Shown: positions 44,006 to 50,096 of the stretch, piece by piece
How the letters are laid out: every line of letters begins with the position of its first letter
How positions within the stretch are numbered: the stretch's first letter is position 1
Source: an uncultured Ardenticatenia bacterium
GTDB lineage: Bacteria; Chloroflexota; Anaerolineae; 4572-78; NAK82
Length of the DNA stretch: 50,096 nucleotides
Assembly: GCA_937127125.1 (NCBI GenBank)
Contig: CAKZLO010000010.1
Location: 1-50,096, forward strand
Direction: 5' to 3'
The notes under the pieces: model-generated
Seen by the model: the letters and a program-made list of their open reading frames with translations, nothing else
What the model was told of the DNA's origin: nothing
The model's database searches: none
Translations under genes and position numbers: made by a program

Positions 44006-44287
44006 ACTGCTATCTGATATGTGGTTGCCCTGGCTGCGTATCGAACTTTTCACTAAGTGGGAGAGAGTGGAGGGGCAGCACAATTTGCGTTCCGTTCCAG
44101 ACGCGCAGAAAAAATTTTAAGGTTCGGACCGTTCGACATCGCTGCGGCTGGAGCTCTCTCGCGAGCGCCGCAAGAAGTTGTATCATGACATAACTAGAAT
44201 ACAACATATTGTGCAGAGCAAGGTTTGCGTATGATGCCTATTTTGCAGGCAAGACTGGGAGGTTAATGCGTTAAGTCGGAAAAGCCA

Positions 44288-44317
44288 TTGACACGATAGG
44301 GAGGATAGTGGTATAAT
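44288..44317 (+). promoter_or_regulatory. Consensus promoter of the mraZ (dcw) operon
   Basis: TTGACA (44288-44293), an 18-base spacer and TATAAT (44312-44317) are perfect consensus hexamers. Predicted start near 44324, with a leader of ~86 bases that can pair CCGGA (44344-44348) with a later TCCGG. Confidence 0.88.
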
Positions 44318-44341
44318 TTGGGTTGAAGTGGATCAAAGTGG
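44315..44341 (+). promoter_or_regulatory. MraZ-type operator: three 10-bp-phased boxes
   Basis: AATTTGG (44315-44321), GAAGTGG (44325-44331) and AAAGTGG (44335-44341) recur every 10 bases, each with a 3-base spacer. This matches the direct-repeat binding sites of MraZ (TGGG-type in E. coli, AAAGTG-type with 3-base spacers in mollicutes). They sit across the -10 and transcription start, as expected for autorepression. Confidence 0.75.
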
Positions 44342-44409
44342 GGCCGGAGGCCTTAAAACCCCTGTTCCGGTGTCCACGATGGAATCCCGGCGGGAGGAGA
44401 TGTTCTCCA

Positions 44410-44835
44410 ATGCTTATGCTTGGTACATACCTGCACAGCCTCGATCCAAAGGGACGTCTCACGATACCCGCCCGATTCCGTGACGAACTCACCCCAGGGA
44501 TAGTAATTACCAAAGGGATAGGCAATTATCTTGAGCTCTATCCACACAATGTATTCGAAGTGTTTGCGAAACGTGTGGAAGGAGTCCCTGTGCCGGATCG
44601 TGATCTAGCACGCTACGTCTTTGCAAATGCATCATATGAGGTACCAGATCGACAGGGGAGAATATTAATACCCCAAATGTTGCGTGAGCATGCTCATCTA
44701 ACACCAAATGGCGAGGTGCTGATCGCTGGTGTTGGTAACCATCTCGAGATATGGAATCGTGAGCTTTGGGATGCTAAGATGGCTGGGATCACGACCGCGA
44801 TGCTTGAGGAAAAGCTAATCCAGTATGGTATTTGA
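44410..44835 (+). CDS. mraZ: Transcriptional regulator MraZ
   Basis: This 141-residue protein is built of two SpoVT/AbrB-like repeats, with DPKGRLTIPARFRDEL near the N-terminus and the second repeat near VPDRQGRILIPQMLREHA. MraZ forms ring oligomers and controls the division and cell-wall operon. ATG 44410 lies 11 bases after GGAGGAG (44392-44398); a frame-compatible longer start at 44323 would include the operator and is not supported. It is the first gene of the dcw cluster, and its likely binding boxes lie just upstream. Confidence 0.93.
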   Translation: MLMLGTYLHSLDPKGRLTIPARFRDELTPGIVITKGIGNYLELYPHNVFEVFAKRVEGVPVPDRDLARYVFANASYEVPDRQGRILIPQMLREHAHLTPNGEVLIAGVGNHLEIWNRELWDAKMAGITTAMLEEKLIQYGI

Positions 44836-44861
44836 CCGATGCATACAGATAGCCTAGTCCA

Positions 44862-45791
44862 ATGCACATCCCTGTGTTGATACAAGAGGTGTTAGCAATG
44901 CTCAATCCGCAGCCAGGACAGTGGTTTATCGACGGTACAGTTGGCACGGGTGGGCATGCTCAAGCTATCCTGGAGGCAACTGCTCCGGATGGTCGACTTC
45001 TAGGATTGGATGCAGATCCAGACACGCTTGAAGTAGCGCACGAACGTTTGAAAACCTATAGTGATCGAGTCTGTCTCGTCAACGCAAACTTTGCCGACTT
45101 GGCTGAGGTAGCCCACAATTTGGGTTTCTTTCCAGTTCATGGGGTCTTGCTCGATCTGGGGATCTCATCGCGGCAATTGGAGGCGGCTGAAAGAGGTTTT
45201 TCTTTCCAGGTTGAAGGTCCCCTAGATATGCGATACAGCCCGAGCTCATCGGTGACGGCATACGACCTGGTTAATAGCCTGCCAGAAGAGGAATTGGCTG
45301 AGTTGCTCTATCGTTTTGGTGAGGAACGGCGCAGTCGGATAATTGCACGCGCAATTGTGGCAGCACGACCGGTCTCGACGACCACTCAGTTAGCCGAAAT
45401 CGTGACTCGTGCAGTTGGTGGGCGACGTGGCGCGCGTCTCCATCCTGCTACGCGTACGTTTCAAGCGCTGCGTATTGCGGTGAATAACGAGCTGGAAGCT
45501 CTAGCGCGTGCTTTGCCCTCAGCTACCAGTGTATTGATGCCCGGAGGTAGACTGGCGGTCATCGGTTTCCATTCTTTGGAGGATCGCATTGTAAAGGAAT
45601 ATTTCGCGCGAGAGGCCAGAGATTGTATATGCTCGTCGGCGTCCTATGTCGTGCCGTGCACGTGTGGTCATCGTGCCACTTTGCGCATCGTCACGAAGAA
45701 GCCCGTGGTACCAAGCGCCGAGGAGATCAGGATGAATGTGCGTGCTCGTAGTGCTAAATTGCGTGTCGCCGAGCGCAGGGGGTTTGAATAG
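44862..45791 (+). CDS. rsmH: 16S rRNA (cytosine-1402-N4)-methyltransferase
   Basis: This 309-residue protein has the SAM-binding motif [10 protein letters not shown] (24-33), [11 protein letters not shown], the long insert with GPLDMRYSP, and [15 protein letters not shown] and [10 protein letters not shown] near the C-terminus, all classical MraW/RsmH signatures. It modifies C1402 in the ribosomal decoding centre. It follows mraZ by 26 bases. The ATG is preceded by only a weak ribosome site. Confidence 0.95.
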   Translation: MHIPVLIQEVLAMLNPQPGQWFIDGTVGTGGHAQAILEATAPDGRLLGLDADPDTLEVAHERLKTYSDRVCLVNANFADLAEVAHNLGFFPVHGVLLDLGISSRQLEAAERGFSFQVEGPLDMRYSPSSSVTAYDLVNSLPEEELAELLYRFGEERRSRIIARAIVAARPVSTTTQLAEIVTRAVGGRRGARLHPATRTFQALRIAVNNELEALARALPSATSVLMPGGRLAVIGFHSLEDRIVKEYFAREARDCICSSASYVVPCTCGHRATLRIVTKKPVVPSAEEIRMNVRARSAKLRVAERRGFE

Positions 45792-45795
45792 GTCT

Positions 45796-46194
45796 ATGAA
45801 CACTCGAACTTCTCCCCAGATTCAAACCTTGCTTCGTCCTGGCCACCTGATGCATCGTTTCATGGGGCGGATAGGACTGAGGGACACTCTTGGGCTGTTG
45901 CTGATGATCTTCATTGTCAGCCTTATCGGGTGGTTATATCTAATACAGGCACATGCCATTTCTGCGATCAATCTCCAGATTGAGGAATCTCGGCAGAAGC
46001 TCGAGGAGATCGAAGCCGAGAACGCAGCACTTCGAGTTGAGATCGCGAAGTGGGAGTCCCTCCCACTCGTGGAAGAGCGGGCACGTGAGCTGGGTTTTGC
46101 CCCAGCTACCAACGCATTCTATTTATCGGTTCCGGGTTACTCGGTCGAAGAAGCTTCTGTGTGGGAGGCTAGTCGGCTTGAGATTAACCCGTAG
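45796..46194 (+). CDS. ftsL: FtsL/DivIC-like cell-division protein
   Basis: This 132-residue protein has a cytoplasmic N-terminus of ~32 residues, one membrane segment (about 33-53) and then a coiled coil (INLQIEESRQKLEEIEAENAALRVEIAKWES) ending in ARELGFAPA. This is the layout of FtsL, a bitopic division protein that bridges FtsB, FtsQ and FtsI/FtsW. The sequence is divergent, and its identity rests largely on position between rsmH and ftsI. It starts 4 bases after the rsmH stop. Confidence 0.8.
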   Translation: MNTRTSPQIQTLLRPGHLMHRFMGRIGLRDTLGLLLMIFIVSLIGWLYLIQAHAISAINLQIEESRQKLEEIEAENAALRVEIAKWESLPLVEERARELGFAPATNAFYLSVPGYSVEEASVWEASRLEINP

Positions 46195-46225
46195 TGTATC
46201 CTTGGACTGACGGACGTGAGTTTTT

Positions 46226-47986
46226 ATGGCGGTTAGTCGCGAAACTCGTTTACGTGTTCTGATCGTGATGGCATTGCTGGCGATTGCCTTGTTAGTGTTG
46301 ATGGGCCAGCTATTACGTTGGCAGGTTTTTGACCGGGCCACTCCTCTGGCGTATGCCAAACGTGGAGAAGGAGGACAAGTCCAAGAGACTCTTGAGCCGC
46401 GCAGGGGTCTCATCTTTGACCGCGATGGGATCTTGCTGGCGTCCAATCTAACTACCTACAGCGTGGGTGCTTCGCCGAATGCTATGCCTGATGAGGCTTA
46501 CCGTCGTAGGTTTGCCGAAAAGATTGCTCCATTGCTGGGCCAGGACCCAGCCGCCGTTATGGAGAAAATAGCGGATACGACACGTGTGTACGTCCGACTC
46601 GAAGATCACGTTTCGCAGGCGACGGCACGCGAGATTGCAGATCTGGGTTATCTGATAGTCACGCTCGAGGAGCGTAGCCAACGTATCTACCCACGGGGCA
46701 CACTTGCAGCCCATCTGCTAGGTTTTGTGACAAGCGATTTGGCGGGCTATCGTGGCAGCTATGGAGTCGAAGGTTTCTATGAAAGTGTGCTGCGAGGTAA
46801 GCCAGGTAGCGGTGTCGCTGAGCCTGACCCTTGGGGCAAGCCAATTCCTGTGGCGCGGGCTCAGTACACGCCTCCTGAAGATGGGAAGAACTTGTATCTA
46901 AGTGTTAGGTATACAGTGCAGCACATCATCGAACGTGAGCTAGCGCAAGCGCTAGAGGACTCGGGTGCTGAAAGTGGCACTGTAGTGGTGTTACAACCCC
47001 ACACAGGTGCGATCCTCGCGATGGCCAGCCTACCGGCCTATGATCCTAACCGCTATGCCCAAGAGACCTATGAAAGCTTTATCGATCCTGCAATTAGCAA
47101 GGTTTACGAGCCGGGTTCTGTCATTAAAGTGGTGACAGTGGCAGCTGCGCTGGATTCAGGCGTGATATCTCCTGATGAGATCCTATATGACCCTGGCGCA
47201 ATCGAAGTGGGCGGCAGCCCTATTTACAATCCGGACAAGCAGGCATATGGCCAGGTTGATCTCACTACGGTCTTGGGTAAGTCTCTAAATGTGGAAGTGG
47301 CCCAGATCGCGGTCCGATTGGGGCCTGAGCGTTTTTATCATTATTTGCGACGTTTCGGGTTTGGCAGTGCTACAGGGGTTGATCTGGCTGGCGAAGTGAC
47401 TGGTGGTTTCAAGACCCCAGATGATCCTGAATGGTCAGAAAGCGATCTCGGCAGAAACAGCTTTGGTCAGGCGATGGCTGCAACTCCCCTTCAGGTTGCG
47501 GTGGCGCTTGCGTCCATTGCGAATGGCGGCTTACTGATGAAGCCATATGTGGTTCAGGCAATTGCGGACAATAATGGCCATAGTGTCACGACGGCATCGA
47601 AACCGATACGGCGTACTGTCACAGCCCAAACCGCACATGCTGTAACGAGAATTTTGGAGAAAGCTGTTGAGCAGGATACGAGTCTCGCCCAAGTACCGGG
47701 TTACCGGGTGGCGGGCAAATCGGGGACTGCTCAAGTATACGTGGCGGGAGGATATCATCCCACAGCCACTATTGCTTCGTTTGCGGGTTATCTGCCTTCT
47801 AATGATCCGGCAGTGCTTATTCTGGTAGTGCTGCGACGTCCTCAAACTTCACCATGGGGTTCGCAAGTAGCGGCACCAGTGTTTGCCCGCATTGCCAAGC
47901 AGCTTATGGTGCTGTTAGATGTGCCTCCTGATGTAGTGCGCGAGCGAGTCACGAGCTCGTCGACAGCTGTGGTGGTGCAATGGTGA
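46226..47986 (+). CDS. ftsI: Penicillin-binding protein 2/3-type transpeptidase
   Basis: This 586-residue class-B PBP has a single N-terminal membrane segment (about 11-32), a dimerisation domain (RRGLIFDRDG near 60) and a transpeptidase domain with S298-V-I-K301, S353-L-N355 and K498-S-G500. It crosslinks septal peptidoglycan at the outer membrane face with FtsW. There is no PASTA domain. It is followed directly by murF with a 7-base overlap, whereas in most dcw clusters murE comes here. Confidence 0.93.
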   Translation: MAVSRETRLRVLIVMALLAIALLVLMGQLLRWQVFDRATPLAYAKRGEGGQVQETLEPRRGLIFDRDGILLASNLTTYSVGASPNAMPDEAYRRRFAEKIAPLLGQDPAAVMEKIADTTRVYVRLEDHVSQATAREIADLGYLIVTLEERSQRIYPRGTLAAHLLGFVTSDLAGYRGSYGVEGFYESVLRGKPGSGVAEPDPWGKPIPVARAQYTPPEDGKNLYLSVRYTVQHIIERELAQALEDSGAESGTVVVLQPHTGAILAMASLPAYDPNRYAQETYESFIDPAISKVYEPGSVIKVVTVAAALDSGVISPDEILYDPGAIEVGGSPIYNPDKQAYGQVDLTTVLGKSLNVEVAQIAVRLGPERFYHYLRRFGFGSATGVDLAGEVTGGFKTPDDPEWSESDLGRNSFGQAMAATPLQVAVALASIANGGLLMKPYVVQAIADNNGHSVTTASKPIRRTVTAQTAHAVTRILEKAVEQDTSLAQVPGYRVAGKSGTAQVYVAGGYHPTATIASFAGYLPSNDPAVLILVVLRRPQTSPWGSQVAAPVFARIAKQLMVLLDVPPDVVRERVTSSSTAVVVQW

Positions 47987-49458
47987 GATCTCGGATGAGT
48001 GAGCAAGTGACTTTAACATTGTCTGAGGTCTTGGCTGGACTCACTGGCTGGACAGAATGGAGTGGAACGATAGCCAACACTCCTATCAGCCAGGTGATCA
48101 TTGACTCACGGCAGGCATCGTCGGGTGCTATGTTTGTCGCACTTCCTGGCAAGCAAGTCGATGGTCATGACTATGTGGCCGACGCTTTCCAGCGTGGAGC
48201 CATCGTGGCATTAGTGCACCATCCTGTGCAGGGAGATTGGGGTACCATCGATGCGACAGCTGTCGATTCGATGCCGAAGAATCTCGATGAGCTGCGATTA
48301 CCAGTGTGTGTCAGGGTGCTAAACACGTTGAGCGCCCTCCAGCGTCTGGCTGCCTATTGGCGGAAGAAGTTTTCCGTGCGCGTCGTTGGCATCACGGGTA
48401 GCGTCGGAAAGACGATGACGAAGGAACTCACTTGGGCGGTTCTGAGCCGCCGCTTCTCCACCTTGAAGAACCCTGGCAACCTCAACAATGAGATAGGGCT
48501 GCCTCTAACGTTGTTACAGCTGCGTCCCACTCATGAACGTGTCGTCCTGGAAATGGGGATGTACAACGTAGGGGAGATAGCTCAACTGTGCGCAATCGCT
48601 TGTCCTCAAGTGGGAGTAGTGACGAACGTCGGTCCAACCCATCTAGAGCGTCTGGGCAGTATCGAGCGCATTGCTGAGGCAAAATCAGAGCTGGTACAGG
48701 CATTGCCTCCGGGTGGCACTGCAGTGCTCAATCACGATGACCCGCTGGTGCGCGCAATGTCTGGCAAGGTGACGAAAGGCGTGCGCGTGTTCCACTATGG
48801 CCTCACCTCAGAGGCAGATTTGTGGGCTAGTGATGTATTGAGTGAAGGATGGGAAGGAATTCGCTTTGTATTACATTATGGACGTGAGGCCGTCCACGTT
48901 AAAGTTCCTCTTTTGGGACGCCACAGCGTTCATAATGCTTTGTGTGCCACAGCAGTAGGGCTCATCGAAGGGATGCACTGGGAGGAGATCCTTCTCGGTT
49001 TGCAGGATAGCTCTGTGCAATTGCGTTTGGTAAGCGTGCCCGGCATAAACGACTCGATCATACTCGATGATACTTATAATGCCAGCCCAGTATCCACCAT
49101 TGCAGCACTCAACTTGCTGGATGACCTGACATCTAGTGGGCGCAAGATAGCTGTCTTGGGCGACATGGCCGAATTGGGAGAGTTTGCGGAAGAAGGACAT
49201 CGCAAAGTGGGCTGCCGAGTAGTTACTACTGCTTCGCTCCTGGTCACAGTTGGGTCACTCGCACGGCTTATTGCCGAGGAGGCTCGCGCCTGTGGGATGC
49301 CAGCTGAAACAATTATTCAGGTTGCAACTAATCAGGAAGCTATCGCTCATTTGCGTCAGCTCGTTCAGCCGGGGGACATCATTTTGGTGAAAGGCTCGCG
49401 TTCTATGGCGATGGAGGAGATTGTAGAAGCTATTCAGAAGGCTGAGGGCGGTCGCTGA
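47980..49458 (+). CDS. murF: UDP-MurNAc-tripeptide-D-Ala-D-Ala ligase
   Basis: This 492-residue Mur ligase has the ATP loop GITGSVGKTMTKE (137-149; most family members read GSNGKT or GTNGKT), the NPGNLNNEIGLPLTLL segment, NVGPTHLERLGS and DDTYNASPVS, which points to MurF rather than MurE. It adds the D-Ala-D-Ala dipeptide in the cytoplasm, completing the pentapeptide precursor for MraY. ATG 47980 overlaps ftsI by 7 bases; ATG 47995 is an alternative start. It ends one base into mraY. Confidence 0.92.
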   Translation: MVRSRMSEQVTLTLSEVLAGLTGWTEWSGTIANTPISQVIIDSRQASSGAMFVALPGKQVDGHDYVADAFQRGAIVALVHHPVQGDWGTIDATAVDSMPKNLDELRLPVCVRVLNTLSALQRLAAYWRKKFSVRVVGITGSVGKTMTKELTWAVLSRRFSTLKNPGNLNNEIGLPLTLLQLRPTHERVVLEMGMYNVGEIAQLCAIACPQVGVVTNVGPTHLERLGSIERIAEAKSELVQALPPGGTAVLNHDDPLVRAMSGKVTKGVRVFHYGLTSEADLWASDVLSEGWEGIRFVLHYGREAVHVKVPLLGRHSVHNALCATAVGLIEGMHWEEILLGLQDSSVQLRLVSVPGINDSIILDDTYNASPVSTIAALNLLDDLTSSGRKIAVLGDMAELGEFAEEGHRKVGCRVVTTASLLVTVGSLARLIAEEARACGMPAETIIQVATNQEAIAHLRQLVQPGDIILVKGSRSMAMEEIVEAIQKAEGGR

Positions 49459-50096
49459 TGCACTATCCTTTGACCTTGGCAGCTATCTCCTTCTTAGTGG
49501 CAGTGATTTGGGGCGCGCCGCTTATCAGTTTGCTTCGACGTTGGCGTATTGGCAAGCAAGTTCGAATTGATGGCCCTGCCACTCATCAAATGAAAGTGGG
49601 AACACCCACCATGGGTGGCCTCATGATACTGGTGCCGGTTTTGGTGATCACTGGGGTCTTGAATTTGGCCAATCTATGGGGACTCACTTTGATTGGGCGC
49701 TCCATATTAGTGCCTATGGGGGTGATGGCTGCCTACGGTGCGCTTGGTGCATTGGACGATCTCACCGGAGTACGCCGCGTGCCGACAGGTATGTTGGCAC
49801 GCCATAAGTTCTTATGGCAGACGCTCCTCGCAGTAATGACAGCGCTTGTCCTGCACTTTGGACTTGGCTTACGCAGTGTCGCCATCCCGGGTATCCCAGA
49901 GAAGATCGACATAGGCGGATGGTACATCCCCATTGCCACGTTTGTCATTGTGGCCACATCGAATGCTGTTAACCTTTCTGATGGGTTGGATGGGCTTGCG
50001 GGGAGCTTGTGCACGCTGGCCTTCGCAGCTTATGGAGTGATTGCTTATCTGCAAGGCCAGACTTGGTTGGTAGCTTTTGACTTCACAGTAGTGGGT
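49458..50096 (+). CDS. mraY: Phospho-N-acetylmuramoyl-pentapeptide transferase, 3' end outside window
   Basis: The first 213 residues are visible, with membrane segments and the motifs RIDGPATHQMKVGTPTMGG, ALDDLTGV with the catalytic aspartate pair, and NAVNLSDGLDGLAG. MraY transfers phospho-MurNAc-pentapeptide to undecaprenyl phosphate, making lipid I. Its ATG overlaps the murF stop in ATGA fashion (TGATG), a sign of translational coupling. The frame is open to the window end. Confidence 0.93.
   Translation, partial: MHYPLTLAAISFLVAVIWGAPLISLLRRWRIGKQVRIDGPATHQMKVGTPTMGGLMILVPVLVITGVLNLANLWGLTLIGRSILVPMGVMAAYGALGALDDLTGVRRVPTGMLARHKFLWQTLLAVMTALVLHFGLGLRSVAIPGIPEKIDIGGWYIPIATFVIVATSNAVNLSDGLDGLAGSLCTLAFAAYGVIAYLQGQTWLVAFDFTVVG

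Noticed and set aside
44323-44409. Longer MraZ start at 44323
   Set aside because: It would translate the operator and leader; the family start follows GGAGGAG at 44392-44398.
1-50096. CRISPR arrays, insertion sequences, tRNA or rRNA genes
   Set aside because: No regularly spaced repeats, transposase genes, terminal inverted repeats or T-loop motif sets were seen on either strand.

Overview
The window looks like chromosomal DNA of a Chloroflexota-type bacterium (Anaerolineae, Caldilineae or relatives). The evidence is gene content: a YfhO-like protein, a DUF2723 glycosyltransferase, GT87 and polyprenol-phosphate mannosyltransferase genes, a COG1579 zinc-ribbon protein, a PerR plus Dps-like pair, archease-RtcB, and a class-2-like IleRS with a rearranged HIGH motif. 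No 16S rRNA or tRNA gene was seen, so the phylum call is inference. Many promoters match the sigma-70/sigma-A consensus closely. No CRISPR array, insertion sequence, prophage or rRNA/tRNA gene was recognised.

Bases 1-5486 (+ strand) hold the end of a sugar-uptake and catabolism cluster. It has a RhaS-like sugar-binding protein carrying a second, in-frame copy of its domain, a UroD/MtaA-family protein, two paralogous SDR dehydrogenases, an AHL-lactonase-like metallohydrolase and a cupin. The substrate is unknown, but oxidation to a lactone followed by ring opening would fit. Facing it is a GHMP sugar kinase and GalU pair (5541-7434, -), which probably makes a nucleotide sugar. Bases 7736-12199 hold housekeeping genes: a zinc-ribbon coiled coil (+), then pgeF, yggS, proC, yggT, yggU and a lipoprotein on the minus strand. 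A perR-like regulator and a Dps-like ferritin (12466-13665, +) form an oxidative-stress pair.

Bases 13715-19786 (-) form a four-gene membrane glycosylation cluster: YfhO, polyprenol-phosphate mannosyltransferase, GT87 and a GT-C-like protein. Next come lysine 2,3-aminomutase (kamA) and an operon of a helix-turn-helix regulator with an iron-ADH-fold protein that has lost its metal ligands. The RNA-repair pair archease-rtcB (23597-25478, +) follows.

Bases 25534-38832 are all on the minus strand. An ATPase/beta-propeller membrane protein, a coiled-coil protein, SelB and a glycosyltransferase form one tight operon. Upstream of it, carboxypeptidase Taq, a metallo-hydrolase, an alanyl-tRNA editing protein and ileS form another. 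A thioesterase, a TPR protein and a DUF2723 membrane glycosyltransferase follow.

About 1.1 kb without a convincing gene (43314-44409) precedes the division and cell-wall (dcw) cluster mraZ-rsmH-ftsL-ftsI-murF-mraY, which runs off the right edge and lacks murE at its usual place. That gap holds a near-consensus promoter followed by about 330 bases of hairpins and a possible pseudoknot with no reading frame, my best candidate for an undescribed structured RNA. It also holds the consensus mraZ promoter with three 10-bp-phased MraZ-type boxes. A second RNA candidate with a textbook intrinsic terminator lies at 38977-39095 (-). Other standouts are the GVHH motif in IleRS, the metal-less ADH homologue and two promoters placed so that transcripts should be leaderless.
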